A DNA stretch of 46,966 nucleotides from Mesorhizobium sp. ORS 3324. Lineage in GTDB: Bacteria; Pseudomonadota; Alphaproteobacteria; Rhizobiales; Rhizobiaceae. The stretch is taken from NCBI GenBank assembly GCA_000824825.2, contig LM655189.1, forward strand, positions 43,618 to 90,583. The letters run 5' to 3'. Below, one piece after another: positions 6,948 through 18,245 of this stretch. The position numbers were made by a program, and so were the translations under genes. The first letter of the stretch is position 1. The number at the start of each line of letters is the position of its first letter. The notes under the pieces are model-generated. The model searched no databases. It saw nothing but the letters and a program-made list of their open reading frames with translations, and was not told the DNA's origin.

Positions 6948-8174
6948 ATGACATGGACCGGCGCGGGCGCGCTTCTCATCCTGGTAGCCACCTATGCCGG
7001 TGTCGCCGTCGGCCGCATTCCGGGCTTCAGGCTCGACCGGGCCGGCATCGCGCTGCTTGGGGGCGCGGCCATGATCGCCATCGGCGCGATCGGAATGGAG
7101 GACGCCTACCGCGCCATCAATTTCGACACCATCACGCTGCTGCTCGGCATGATGATCGTGGTGGCGCACCTGAAAGTGTCCGGTGCCTTCCGGGCGCTCG
7201 GCGGCTTCGCCATCGAGCATGCGCACGCACCCTTCATGCTGCTCGTCATGGTGACGCTTCTGACCGGCGTGCTCTCGGCCTTCCTGGTCAACGACGCGAT
7301 CTGCCTGGTGATGGCGCCGATCGTCGTCCACGTCACCCGTGTCATCCGGCGCAACCCGGTGCCCTATCTCATCGCCACCTGCACGGCCTCCAACTGCGGC
7401 AGCGTCGCCACCATCACCGGCAACCCGCAGAACATGGTGATCGGCGCGCTGTCCGGCATTTCCTATCCCGCCTTCACGGCAGCGCTCGCGCCGGTGGCGC
7501 TCTTCGGCCTTGTCGCCGTCATCGCCATCATCCGCATCGTCTACCGTGCCGAATTCGCGCGCCCCGCGGAACTCAGCCCGGAGGTTTATCGCGGCCGCAT
7601 GCTGCCGGGGCAGGTGCTGAAGGCGACCATCGTCTGCGTTGTGCTGGCCATCGCCTTCTTCGCCGGCGTGCCCGTCGCCAAGGCGGCGCTGATCGCGGGC
7701 GCCTTCCTGCTGGTGACCCGGGCGATCAAGCCGCACCGTATTTATCGCGAGATCGACGGCCCGCTGCTCTTCATGTTCGCCGGCCTGTTCGTGGTTGTCG
7801 CCGGCGCCGAGCGCACGTTGCTCACCCCCGACATGATCGCCTGGGCAAAGGCTATCGGCCTCGACGACGTCTGGCGGCTCTCCGGCTTCACCGCCGTGCT
7901 TTCCAACATCATGAGCAACGTGCCGGCTGTGCTTGCGCTGAGACCCTTCATCCCGGGCCTGGAAAACCCCGAGCGCGCATGGCTGGTCGTGGCGATGAGC
8001 TCGACGCTCGCCGGCAATTTCACGCTGCTTGGCTCGGTCGCCAACCTCATCGTCGCCGAACAGGCGAGGGCGGCGGGCAAGGAGCTGTCGTTCTCGGCCT
8101 TCTTCAAGGTCGGCCTGCCGCTGACCTTGCTGACGCTTCTTGCCGGCACGGCCTGGCTGGCTTTCACGGCGTAG
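6948..8174 (+). CDS. ArsB/NhaD-superfamily anion permease
   Basis: A 408-residue inner-membrane protein with about 10-12 hydrophobic helices. Two inverted-repeat signature loops are visible: SNCGSVATITGNPQNMVIG in the first half and SSTLAGNFTLLGSVANLIVA in the second. These are typical of the ion transporter superfamily that holds ArsB, NhaD and the SLC13/CitM carriers. The substrate (arsenite, sulfate, dicarboxylate, silicate) cannot be fixed from sequence, and no ars genes lie nearby. The ATG at 6948 was chosen because the upstream 22 codons are polar and unlike a membrane protein start. Confidence 0.85.
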   Translation: MTWTGAGALLILVATYAGVAVGRIPGFRLDRAGIALLGGAAMIAIGAIGMEDAYRAINFDTITLLLGMMIVVAHLKVSGAFRALGGFAIEHAHAPFMLLVMVTLLTGVLSAFLVNDAICLVMAPIVVHVTRVIRRNPVPYLIATCTASNCGSVATITGNPQNMVIGALSGISYPAFTAALAPVALFGLVAVIAIIRIVYRAEFARPAELSPEVYRGRMLPGQVLKATIVCVVLAIAFFAGVPVAKAALIAGAFLLVTRAIKPHRIYREIDGPLLFMFAGLFVVVAGAERTLLTPDMIAWAKAIGLDDVWRLSGFTAVLSNIMSNVPAVLALRPFIPGLENPERAWLVVAMSSTLAGNFTLLGSVANLIVAEQARAAGKELSFSAFFKVGLPLTLLTLLAGTAWLAFTA

Positions 8175-8501
8175 CCGACACTTCGGACATCAATTCCTAG
8201 GCAGGCGATCGATCGCAGTTAGACCGCCTCATCTTCATCTTTGGCGTTCGCGCTACCCCGACCCGCCTGCTGGCCGGCGATGTCTGCGCTCTTTTCCGCG
8301 ATGCGGCGCCGGCATCGACAATTGAAGCAACATCACCCGAAGCGGCTTCCCTTTGCTGCTCCAAAAGATTTTCCACGAGTCGTTATCGAATCGATTGCGC
8401 AAACGTTTCGACAGCTCTATGGTCTCGCCAGATCCGCCGCAGAGCGGACGGGAAACGCAATCTGAGGGAGGGGCGCTTGCGGGCACTCCGTTCGGGCCGC
8501 C
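8175..8501. other. Control region of the LacI-linked sugar operon
   Basis: No gene seen. Sequence shortly before lacI contains the palindrome AAACGTTT (8401-8408), a core typical of LacI-family operators, about 94 bases upstream of the ATG. Confidence 0.4.
8401..8408. promoter_or_regulatory. Candidate LacI-family operator
   Basis: The 8-bp palindrome AAACGTTT, with TGCGC on its left and CGACA on its right, lies upstream of the regulator gene that heads the operon. LacI/GalR proteins usually recognise a palindrome with central CG such as this, so autoregulation and sugar induction of the whole operon are likely. It is a pattern match only. Confidence 0.4.
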
Positions 8502-9511
8502 ATGCCGACAATGGCTGAAGTCGCGCGCCGCGCCGGCGTATCGGTTTCGACCGTCTCGCATGTGGTCAACCGTACGCGCTTCGTCTCGCCGGAGAAGGCG
8601 CAGCTCATCAACGACGCCATCGCGGCCATGGGCTACCAGCCCAACGAATTGGCGCGGTCGCTGAAAGTGGCCTCGACCAACAGCGTCGGCCTCGCCATCT
8701 CGGCGATCTCCAACCCCTACTTCACCGACATCATTTGTGCCGTCGAAGCCGAATGCGCGCGCCTCGGCCTGATGGTGTTCCTGTCGGATACGCAGGAAGA
8801 CCCGGACCGCGAGCTCCAGGTGGTCCGCGCCTTCCACCAGCGCCGCGTCGATGGCGTCATCCTGGCGCCTTCCGGCTCGCCTGAGCGCGCGATCGCCTAT
8901 CTCGCCGAGAAGAAGCTGCCCTGCGTCTTGATCGACCGCTTCGCCGACGACCGCTTCGACCAGATCGGCGTCGAGAACGAGACGGCGATGCGGGCGCTGA
9001 TCGACCACGTGGCTTCCTTCGGCCACAGGCGCATCGGCTACATCGCCGGCCAGCCGGGCCTTGCCACCACCCGCGAGCGCGTCGACGCCTTCCACGCCTC
9101 TCTTGCCGCCAATGGACTTGAGTGCCTGCCGCACTATGTCTCGCCGGAGAATGTCGACACTGCGAGCGCCGCGGCATCGACACATGCGATCCTGTCGCTA
9201 GCGGCGCCGCCCACCGCATTGGTCACCGGCAACAACATGACGACGATCGGGGCAGTCCGTGCCATACGCGAGAAGGGTCTTTCGATCCCGCGCGACCTCT
9301 CGCTGGTCGGATTCGACGATTTCGAATGGGCCGACTGTTTCGAGCCCAAGCTGACGCTCGTCGAGCAGCCTTGCACCGAGATCGGCCGCCAGGCGGCGGC
9401 GCTGCTCAGCGAGCGCATCGCCTCCAGCGACGCGGCGCCGCGGGCCGTACGGCTGCAGGCGAGGCTCCAGGCGCGCCAATCCTGCGCGAGGCCGGCGGAG
9501 GCGAGGCCGGC

Positions 9512-9515
<4 letters not shown>
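8502..9515 (+). CDS. LacI-family transcriptional regulator
   Basis: A 337-residue repressor. The N-terminal HTH (MAEVARRAGVSVSTVSHVVN, 4-23) and hinge (ELARSLKVASTNSVGLAI) are followed by a periplasmic-binding-like sugar domain to about residue 320. It heads an operon with an ATP-binding protein, a permease and a binding protein, so the inducer is probably the sugar that importer carries. The stop overlaps the next ATG (ATGA). A start at 8511 is also possible. The tail after residue 315 is Ala/Arg-rich. Confidence 0.92.
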
Positions 9516-11028
<1,513 letters not shown>

Positions 11029-11029
<1 letters not shown>

Positions 11030-12081
11030 TGTCGGACCAGAAGATATCGGTGGCGGTGAGCGCAGCGCCCACGACGGCCAAGCACCGGGTCGATCCGCTG
11101 GCCATCATCGTGCGCTTCCAGAGCCTGATCGGCCTGGTGCTGGTGGCGATCGGCGGCGTCATCTTCTCGCCCCGGCGCCACGGCGAGATCCTGTTCCTCG
11201 ACCCGGATAACATCGCCAACATCGTGCGCGCCGTCTCGGAGACCGGCATCATCGCCATCGGCATGACCTTCGTCATCATCACCGCCGGCATCGACCTGTC
11301 GGTGGGCGCGGTGCTTGGCCTCTCCGCCGTCGTCACCGCCACGATGATGATCTCCGGCGGTTTCGGGCTCATCGCCACCATCCTGGCGGTGCTCGTCATG
11401 GGCACCGTCTTCGGCATTGTCCAGGGCACGATTTCCACGCGCTTCCGGCTCGAGCCCTTCATCGTGACGCTCGCCGGCCTGCAGGCGGCGCGCGGGCTCG
11501 CGCTGGTCGTTTCCGGCAACCAGTACATCAACATCTCCTACGGCGACGGGCCGGGCCTGGCGCCGCCGGTGTTCGCGGTGCTTGGCGAGCGCCTGTTCGA
11601 CAATACCGTGCCGGTGGCGACCATCGTCTTCATCATCTTTGCGGCGATCGCCACGGTGGTGCTCAACACCACCCGCTTCGGCCGCTACGTCTATGCAGTC
11701 GGCGGCAACGAGCGCGCCGCGCGCATTTCCGGCGTGCCGGTGTCGATGGTGAAGATTTCGGTCTACGCCATCACCGGCTTTGCCTCCGCACTTGCCGGCA
11801 TCGTGCATGCCGGCCAGTTCAACTTCGGCAGCGCCAATGACGGCATGGGCTATGAGCTGACCGCTATCGCCGCCGTCGTCATCGGTGGCACCAGCCTGTT
11901 CGGCGGCGCGGGCTCGATGGTCGGCACCGTTGCCGGCACCATCATGCTGGGTGCGCTGGCCAACATCCTTCAGCTCAACAACATCACCCCCGCCATGCAG
12001 CTGCTCGCGACCGCCGCGATCATCGTCCTGGCGGCAGTGCTTCAATCCCTCGTTCGCCGCCGCGAGGGTTTGGGACGATAG
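11029..12081 (+). CDS. Sugar ABC transporter permease (RbsC/YtfT type)
   Basis: A 350-residue inner-membrane protein with about 8-10 helices. Family marks are GMTFVIITAGIDLSVGAVLG, FIVTLAGLQAARGLALV and the cytoplasmic coupling loop YAVGGNERAARISGVPV. It presumably works as a homodimer with the double ATPase encoded upstream. Translation is coupled to that gene (TGATG). Confidence 0.95.
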
Positions 12082-12154
12082 GAGGTCGGCGGCGGCATCC
12101 CGAAAGAGCAACCAAAGGTCTGGCACCCCGAGCCGGACGAGGAGGAGACTGAGT

Positions 12155-13144
12155 ATGAGAACCACGCAGAGAGGATTAAGCAGCGCGCTCAAAGCCGTGC
12201 TTCTGGCGGGCGCCGGCCTGTGCATTGCAGGCGCCGCGCAGGCGGCGGACCCGATGGTGAAGGCCTGTGCCAAGGACGGCCAGTTCGTCATCGGCTTTTC
12301 GCAGGCCAACAACGCCGAGCCCTATCGCCAGCACGTCAATGACGAGTTGACGGCGGCGGCCAAGGAAGTGCCGGGCTTCACGCTGCAGATCGCCGACGGC
12401 GCCGGCAACGTCAACACGCAGACCTCGCAGGTCGACAACTTCATCACCCAGAAGGTCGACCTTCTGCTGATCTCGCCCTTCGAGGCGGCGCCGCTGACGC
12501 CCGCCGTGAAGCGCGCCATGGATGCCGGCATCCCGGTGATCGAGCTCGACCGCAAGACGGTGGGCGACCCCGGCAAGGACTACACGGCCTTCATCGGCGG
12601 CGACAATTTCAAGATCGCCCAGGAAGCCGGCAAGTTCACGGCATCGAAGCTTCTGCCCGATGGCGGCGAGGCTGCGGTGCTGGAAGGCCTGCCGAGCTCG
12701 ACCCCGGCGGTGGAGCGCCTGAACGGATTCAAGGACGGCGTGAAGGCGAACCCGAAGATCCAGATCGTCGCCGAGCAGGCCGCCGACTGGGTTCCGGATA
12801 AAGCCCAGACCGCCTTTTCCGCCATGCTGCAGGCGCATCCCGACATCAAGGTGCTCTATGCCTCGAACGACATGATGGCGGCGGGTGCGCTGCTGGCTGC
12901 CAAGGGTGCCGGCAAGGAGGTCAAGATCATCGGCACCGACGGCCTGCCAGGTCCGGCCGGCGGCATCGAGGCGGTTGCCAAGGGCGACTGGGCGGCGACC
13001 TTCACCTATCCGACGGGCGCCAAGGAAGCGATCGATATGGCGAAGAAGATCCTGCTCGACTGCGCGAGCTCGGTGGAGCCGACGGTGACGGTGGACACCA
13101 CCGCGATCACGGCGGAGAACGCCAAGCAGCTGATGGGGAAATAG
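12155..13144 (+). CDS. Periplasmic sugar-binding protein of the CUT2 importer
   Basis: A 329-residue protein with a signal peptide (residues 1-30, cleaved after GAAQA) and a type I periplasmic-binding fold: FVIGFSQANNAEPYRQHVND, then DNFITQKVDLLLISPFEAAPLTPAV, and VLYASNDMMAAGALLAAK in the C-terminal lobe. The FSQANNAEP opening resembles YtfQ-type galactofuranose binders, but other pentose or hexose ligands are possible. GGAGGAG at 12140-12146 is a strong ribosome binding site. A hairpin follows the gene. Confidence 0.93.
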   Translation: MRTTQRGLSSALKAVLLAGAGLCIAGAAQAADPMVKACAKDGQFVIGFSQANNAEPYRQHVNDELTAAAKEVPGFTLQIADGAGNVNTQTSQVDNFITQKVDLLLISPFEAAPLTPAVKRAMDAGIPVIELDRKTVGDPGKDYTAFIGGDNFKIAQEAGKFTASKLLPDGGEAAVLEGLPSSTPAVERLNGFKDGVKANPKIQIVAEQAADWVPDKAQTAFSAMLQAHPDIKVLYASNDMMAAGALLAAKGAGKEVKIIGTDGLPGPAGGIEAVAKGDWAATFTYPTGAKEAIDMAKKILLDCASSVEPTVTVDTTAITAENAKQLMGK

Positions 13145-13177
13145 GGCAGGTTGCGAAAGCACCGAGGTGATGTAGCG

Positions 13178-13200
13178 AGGCCCCGAAAGGGGCCTTGCTT
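13178..13200 (+). terminator. Terminator of the sugar importer operon
   Basis: A 7-bp GC stem with a GAAA tetraloop (13178-13195), followed by a T-rich stretch, 33 bases after the stop. Confidence 0.75.
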
Positions 13201-13298
13201 TTGCGGATCCAGGCGCTGTGCGCTGATGGCCTCATCCATATCGGCGGAGCCGCGAATCTGTGTTAAGCCGCCGCTCCACCAATCAAAGGACGACACCC

Positions 13299-13532
13299 GT
13301 GAGCGAACCCACCGTGGCCCAAGCGACCGAAAATATCTATGCCTCGCTCCGTGCCGACAATGCCGACATCGACGCACATATCGCGGCGCTTAAGGCGGCG
13401 CTGGCACGAGAAGGGATAAAAGAGGCGGTGTTCGATCCGACCAGGTTGGCGCACAACAACCGTTCGGGCCGCAAGTTGATGCAGGCCTATTTTCGGCAGC
13501 GCGGCGTGACCGTCAAGTTTTCGAGTCCGTAG
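13299..13532 (+). CDS. Conserved small hypothetical protein
   Basis: A 77-residue soluble, basic protein: an N-terminal acidic helix (ATENIYASLRADNADIDAHI) and a C-terminal half with VFDPTRLAHNNRSGRKLMQA and YFRQRGVTVKF. It resembles short conserved proteins of Mesorhizobium. The function is unknown. GTG at 13299 with AAAGGA 9 bases upstream is preferred over the ATG-less extension from 13260. Confidence 0.65.
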   Translation: MSEPTVAQATENIYASLRADNADIDAHIAALKAALAREGIKEAVFDPTRLAHNNRSGRKLMQAYFRQRGVTVKFSSP

Positions 13533-13628
13533 GGCAAAGCCGCCGACTGGGCGCCGGACAAGAGCTATTTGCGTCCGTAAGGGGCGTTTGTTTTTCGGGC
13601 CTTGGCGCGGCCTCTGTGGCGGCCCAAG

Positions 13629-13835
13629 GGCAATCGCATATGGCGGCGCTGCCCCCGCTCCGGCTCGGCGCTGCGCGCCGAGCCACCTCTCCCCCACCTT
13701 CGGCGGGGCGAGGAAGCGCTAATCGCCGAAGTCCGCGATCTTCGCAAGCCTTGGTTCCTCGCCCCACAAAATGGGGGAGAAGTGGCTCGGCGAAGCCGAG
13801 ACGGAGAGGGGGAGCGCCCTATGCGATTGCGCTCG
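13629..13835. repeat. Intergenic inverted-repeat element, copy 1
   Basis: Long inverted arms: the left arm (about 13650-13723) carries GCTCCGGCTCGGCG, a self-complementary CGGCGCTGCGCGCCG core, GAGCCACCTCTCCCCC and GGGGCGAGGAA. The right arm (about 13751-13816) carries the reverse complement of this, with TTCCTCGCCCC, GGGGGAG and GTGGCTCGGCG. The outermost parts share GCAATCGCATA in inverted order. The middle (about 13717-13750) has one copy of a GAAGCGCTAATCGCCGA unit that is tandemly repeated in copy 2 at 25840. No coding capacity is evident. Confidence 0.8.
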
Positions 13836-13890
13836 CGTGGCGGCCCAAGCCTGCATCGGCCGAGCTTGCGTCGATCGGCTGCCTTGCTTG

Positions 13891-14955
13891 TCAAAGTGAA
13901 TCGCACGCCGCCGCGGTCTTCAGCGCCTGGGCGCGGGAAGATGCAGGCAAGGCCGCGATGCGCCGAACGGATGCATAGAACCTCGGATAGTCGCCGGAGC
14001 AGAAGTCGAACAGGCGAAGAAACGCCGGAACCTGTTCGCCGTAGACGGCAGTCGCGGCGAGCTTTGCGTTGTTGATCGGGCTATCGAACCAGGCGTCGTA
14101 TCCCCGGTATCCGGCCCATCGCTTGTCGCGCATCTGCCGGTAGCGCATCCGCAGCCTGTCGATTGCCGCTGCTTTGGCGGCCGCCATCTGCTCCGGGCTA
14201 CGGGGGCTTCCATAGACCTGCCTCAACTCGTCCCGCGTTCTCGATATCAGCCCGAGAAAATCGGCCCTGCGCCTCCGATCGGCTTCATAGCGGCGCAATC
14301 CGGCGCGATTGCCGGTGGCGTGGAGCCATTTCCTGACGCCGGTGGTTTCGACGGCAACCGCGAAAGCCTCGTTGAACGCGGAGTCGTTATTCACATAGAT
14401 TTTCTGATGCGCCAGCTCGTGGAAAACAAGGCTTGCGAGATAGGTGTCGTCCTGACGAAGCATGGTGCTGAGCAATGGGTCGCTGAACCAGCCCAGTGTG
14501 GAATATGCGGTGACGCCTGAGACATAAACGTCCAGCCCCTGTCGCTGCAGTCCGACAGCACTTTCGGCCGCGGATTTGCGGGAAAAGTAGCCCCGGTACG
14601 GAACGCAGCCGAAGACCGGAAAGCACCATGTAATCGGCGTAAGCGAGAATTGCGGCGCGGCAAAAACGGCAAAGGTCACGTTATCCCGGCCGACGTCGAC
14701 ATAGCTGCGGTAGCTGCTGTTATCGGGCAGCGCCAACTCCTCCGTGGCAAAGCGCCGTATGGCGCTCGCCGACGTCAGCTTGGCGCGCAATGCCTCGGGC
14801 GTGGAAGGATCGCGGATCAGCTTCCCGACATTTCTGCGCGCCGCCATGATCTCAACATGGCCCTCAAGCGACTGCGCATAATAGGAAACGCTGGTGCACC
14901 CGGCCACGCCCAACGCCATGATCGCAGCGGCCAGCAATCGAAAAAAGCGCTTCAC
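13891..14955 (-). CDS. Predicted zinc aminopeptidase-like lipoprotein (COG4324 type)
   Basis: A 354-residue lipoprotein: signal peptide with lipobox VAGC (Cys at 20), then SYYAQSLEGHVEIMAARR, typical of the predicted aminopeptidase family (Pfam Aminopep). The metal site HELAHQKIYV fits an HExxH zinc protease, followed by FNEAFAVAVE supplying a likely third ligand Glu. It is expected at the periplasmic face of a membrane. GTG at 14955 places the signal peptide correctly. It stands alone between two other minus-strand units. Confidence 0.85.
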   Translation of the reverse strand: MKRFFRLLAAAIMALGVAGCTSVSYYAQSLEGHVEIMAARRNVGKLIRDPSTPEALRAKLTSASAIRRFATEELALPDNSSYRSYVDVGRDNVTFAVFAAPQFSLTPITWCFPVFGCVPYRGYFSRKSAAESAVGLQRQGLDVYVSGVTAYSTLGWFSDPLLSTMLRQDDTYLASLVFHELAHQKIYVNNDSAFNEAFAVAVETTGVRKWLHATGNRAGLRRYEADRRRRADFLGLISRTRDELRQVYGSPRSPEQMAAAKAAAIDRLRMRYRQMRDKRWAGYRGYDAWFDSPINNAKLAATAVYGEQVPAFLRLFDFCSGDYPRFYASVRRIAALPASSRAQALKTAAACDSL

Positions 14956-15157
14956 AGCTTGCCCACCGCCGGCTCATCTCCCCATGGAGCAGTTGCCCCA
15001 TTTGCCCTGGAGTCTCAAACAGGCGCGCCGATTTTCGTCAAGGCCTGGAGCAGGAGTTTGGATTGGCGATGCGGCCATCCGCCTATGAACCCATGGATGG
15101 CGACCTTGGAGGCCGACCTTGGACCAGTCAGCATGGCCCGGATGCGACGCGCTTCCG

Positions 15158-15568
15158 CTAAGGCATCATCTCGGCCTGGTGGGCGCTCATCGGAGCCATG
15201 TTGAGGTTGAGATGGGCCATGATCCAGACCGAGCCGATCACGACGAGCGCGACGATCAGCACGCCGAACGCGAGCGCCAGCACGTTGTTGGTGTTGTCGG
15301 GCCCCGTGGTGATGTGCAGGAAGAAGACGAGATGCACGCCCATCTGCGCGATGGCCAGCACCACCAGCGCGGAGATCACCGCCGGCTGGTAGATCAGGTT
15401 GGTTTGCGCGGCGAGGAATGAGGCGATGGTCAACAGGATCGCCAGGCTGAAGCCGAGCAGATAGCCCGACAGCCCTCCCGCCAGCTCGTGCTCGGTAGTG
15501 CTCTCTTCGCCCGGCGCCGTATCGCGGCGGTCGAGGTCCTCTTCGATCCGGCTTTCGATGTCGCTCAT
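15158..15568 (-). CDS. cyoD: Cytochrome bo3 ubiquinol oxidase subunit IV
   Basis: A 136-residue membrane protein with three helices: GYLLGFSLAILLTIASFLAA, VISALVVLAIAQMGVHLVFFLHI and VLALAFGVLIVALVVIGSVWIM. The MGVHLVFFLH motif is diagnostic for CyoD. It overlaps the cyoC stop by 4 bp and is the last gene of cyoABCD. No heme O synthase gene (cyoE) follows, so that function must lie elsewhere. Confidence 0.93.
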   Translation of the reverse strand: MSDIESRIEEDLDRRDTAPGEESTTEHELAGGLSGYLLGFSLAILLTIASFLAAQTNLIYQPAVISALVVLAIAQMGVHLVFFLHITTGPDNTNNVLALAFGVLIVALVVIGSVWIMAHLNLNMAPMSAHQAEMMP

Positions 15569-16239
15569 GGCGATGCTCCCAGGAGATAGACCAGGGTGAA
15601 GATGGCGATCCAGATGATGTCGAGCGCGTGCCAGAACAGGGCGAAGCAGTGCAGCCGCCGCAACAAATCCGGCCGAAAACCCTTCACCCAGAGCTGCGCC
15701 ATCATGGTGCCGAGCCAGAGCAGGCCGAGCCCGACATGGGTGCCGTGACAGCCGACGAGGGCGAAGAAAGCGGAGAGGAAGGCGCTGCGCGAGGGCCCCG
15801 CATTCTCGTGCGCCATGGTCGCGAACTCCTGCACCTCGAGGAACAGGAAAGCGGCGCCCAGCAGGCCGGTGACGAGCAGCCAGAACTGAGTGGCGGCGAT
15901 CGACCGGCGGTGGGTCGCGAGCGTCGCCAGGCCGCCGGTGAAGCTCGAGGTGAGCAGAAGCCCGGTCTGCGCCGCGATGCGATTGAGCTCGAACAGCTCC
16001 TTGCCGGTCGGCCCGCCGGCCGTCGCCTGGGACAGCACGGCGAAGGACGCGAAGAAGGCCGAGAACATGATGATGTCGGACAGCAGGAAGATCCAGAAGC
16101 CGTAGGCGACCGTGACGAATTTCGAGGCCGGGCCGCCCTTGCCGTGGCCTGTCGCCGGGAACAGGCCGTGGCCGTGCGCGCCGGACTGTCCGTGCCGGTA
16201 TGGTTCGCGTATTGCGCTGCCCGCGGTGATGTCGCTCAT
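15565..16239 (-). CDS. cyoC: Cytochrome bo3 ubiquinol oxidase subunit III
   Basis: A 224-residue membrane protein with five helices, starting around [18 protein letters not shown] and including [40 protein letters not shown] and [16 protein letters not shown]. This is the short subunit III form of quinol oxidases. A His/Gly-rich N-terminus (residues 15-35) precedes the first helix. It is coupled by 4-bp overlaps to cyoB and cyoD. Confidence 0.94.
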   Translation of the reverse strand: MSDITAGSAIREPYRHGQSGAHGHGLFPATGHGKGGPASKFVTVAYGFWIFLLSDIIMFSAFFASFAVLSQATAGGPTGKELFELNRIAAQTGLLLTSSFTGGLATLATHRRSIAATQFWLLVTGLLGAAFLFLEVQEFATMAHENAGPSRSAFLSAFFALVGCHGTHVGLGLLWLGTMMAQLWVKGFRPDLLRRLHCFALFWHALDIIWIAIFTLVYLLGASP

Positions 16240-18245
16240 GCCACGCGCTCCCGTCTGCTGATCCAGGCAAGCTGCGCGGCCTTGCCGTCGCGGTCGATGC
16301 GCTCGACCTCGTCGGCCGGGATCTCGTAGTCGCCATGCTCGCGCCAGGCGAAGACGACGAAGGTGGCGTAGGCGCCGAGGAAACCGACGATCGCGAGCCA
16401 CCAGATATGCCAGATCAGTGCGAAGCCGATCAGCGTGGCGAAGAAGGCGGCGACGAAACCGGTCGGGCTGTTGCGCGGCATCTCGACCGGCTCGTAGGCT
16501 TCGTCTTCGGCCGGGGCTTGCCCGTCCAGCGCACGCTGCTTGAGGGTCCAGTAGGGCTCCTCGTTCTCGACATAAGGCAGCCGCGCATAGTTGAAGAACG
16601 GCGGCGGCGAGGATGTCGACCATTCCAGCGTGCGGCCGTCCCAGGGGTCGCCTGTCTCGTCGCGCAATTCGTCGCGATGCCTGATCGAGACGATGAGCTG
16701 CGCGACCTGGCACGCGGCGCCGACGATCATCACCGCGATGCCGATCGCGGCCACGATCAGCCATGGCGTCCACAAGTCCATGTCGATATGCTGGAGGCGG
16801 CGCGTCATGCCGAGCAGGCCGACGATGTAGAGCGGCACGAAGACCAGCACGTAGCCGGCAAGCGTGAACCAGAACGCGGCCTTGCCCCAGCCTTCATGCA
16901 GGCGGAAGCCGAAGGCTTTGGGGAACCAGTAGGTGAAGCCGGCAAAGCCGGCGAATAGAACGCCCGAGATGATGACGTTGTGGAAGTGCGCCACGAGGAA
17001 GAGCGAATTGTGCAGCATGAAGTCGGCCGGCGGAACGGCAAGCAGCACGCCGGTCATGCCGCCGATGATGAAGGTGGTGACGAAGGCCAGTGACCACAGC
17101 ATCGGCGTGTCGAAGCGCACGCGCCCGCCATACATGGTGAAGAGCCAGTTGTAGATCTTGACCCCGGTGCCGACGGCGATGACCGAGGTGGCGATGCCGA
17201 AGGCGGCATTGACGTCGGCGCCGGCGCCCATGGTGAAGAAGTGGTGCAGCCAGACCATGAACGAAACGATGCAGATGAACAGCGTCGCCGCGACCATCGA
17301 GCGGTAGCCGAACAGCGGCTTCGACGAGAAGGTCGAGAAGATCTCGGAATAGATGCCGAAGGCGGGCAGCACCAGGATGTAGACCTCCGGATGGCCCCAG
17401 GCCCAGATGAGGTTCATGAACATCATCTGGTTGCCGCCGGCTTCGTTGGTGAAGAAGTGGAACCCGAGATAACGGTCGAGCGTCAGCATCGCGAGCGTCG
17501 CGGTGAGGATCGGGAAGGCCGCGACGATCAGCAGGTTGGAGGCGAGCGAGGTCCAGCAGAACATCGGCATGTGCAGATAGCCCATGCCGGGCGCGCGCAT
17601 CTTGAGGATGGTCGTCGCCAGGTTGACGCCGGTGAGCAGCGTGCCGACGCCGGAGATCTGGATCGACCAGAGATAATAGTCGACGCCGACGCCCGGCGAG
17701 TAGGTCGTCTCCGACAGCGGCGCGTAGGGCAGCCAGCCGGTGCGCGCGAACTCGCCGACGACGAGCGAGATGTTGACGAGCAGCGCCCCGGTCGCCGTCA
17801 GCCAGAAACTCACCGAATTCAGCGTCGGGAAGGCGACGTCGCGGATGCCGAGCTGCAGCGGCACGGCGAAATTCATCAGCCCGATGACGAAGGGCATCGC
17901 GGCGAAGAAGATCATGATCGTGCCGTGGGCCGAAAAGACCTGGTCGTAGTGCTCAGGCGGCAGGTAGCCCGGCCCGTGGATGGCGAGCACCTGCTGGGTG
18001 CGCATCATGACGGCGTCGACGAAGCCGCGAAAAAGCATCAGCGCCGCCAGCACGATATACATGACGCCGATGCGCTTGTGGTCGACCGAGGTTATCCACT
18101 CGTGCCAGAGATAGGGCCAGTATCCTTTCACCGTGACCCAGATCAGCACCGCGACGGCCGCCAGGAAGACGATGAGGGCAGCGCCCAGCGGGATGGGCTG
18201 ATCGAAGGGAATGGCCGACCAGTCGAGCTTGCCCAGCATCGTCAT
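16236..18245 (-). CDS. cyoB: Cytochrome bo3 ubiquinol oxidase subunit I
   Basis: The 669-residue heme-copper oxidase core. Visible are the helix II heme ligand in [10 protein letters not shown], the copper ligand and cross-linked Tyr in [17 protein letters not shown], the HH pair in [10 protein letters not shown], and HFHNVIISG with the heme ligands near the end. The quinol-site Arg and Asp are in [11 protein letters not shown]. The length is typical of CyoB. ATG at 18245 overlaps the cyoA stop. It reduces O2 to water and pumps protons, taking electrons from ubiquinol. Confidence 0.97.
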   Translation of the reverse strand: MTMLGKLDWSAIPFDQPIPLGAALIVFLAAVAVLIWVTVKGYWPYLWHEWITSVDHKRIGVMYIVLAALMLFRGFVDAVMMRTQQVLAIHGPGYLPPEHYDQVFSAHGTIMIFFAAMPFVIGLMNFAVPLQLGIRDVAFPTLNSVSFWLTATGALLVNISLVVGEFARTGWLPYAPLSETTYSPGVGVDYYLWSIQISGVGTLLTGVNLATTILKMRAPGMGYLHMPMFCWTSLASNLLIVAAFPILTATLAMLTLDRYLGFHFFTNEAGGNQMMFMNLIWAWGHPEVYILVLPAFGIYSEIFSTFSSKPLFGYRSMVAATLFICIVSFMVWLHHFFTMGAGADVNAAFGIATSVIAVGTGVKIYNWLFTMYGGRVRFDTPMLWSLAFVTTFIIGGMTGVLLAVPPADFMLHNSLFLVAHFHNVIISGVLFAGFAGFTYWFPKAFGFRLHEGWGKAAFWFTLAGYVLVFVPLYIVGLLGMTRRLQHIDMDLWTPWLIVAAIGIAVMIVGAACQVAQLIVSIRHRDELRDETGDPWDGRTLEWSTSSPPPFFNYARLPYVENEEPYWTLKQRALDGQAPAEDEAYEPVEMPRNSPTGFVAAFFATLIGFALIWHIWWLAIVGFLGAYATFVVFAWREHGDYEIPADEVERIDRDGKAAQLAWISRRERVA

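Noticed and set aside
14650..15204. A plus-strand frame opposite the 5' end of the aminopeptidase gene
   Set aside because: It has no ribosome binding site or family pattern, and the lipoprotein on the other strand has a signal peptide and HELAH motif.
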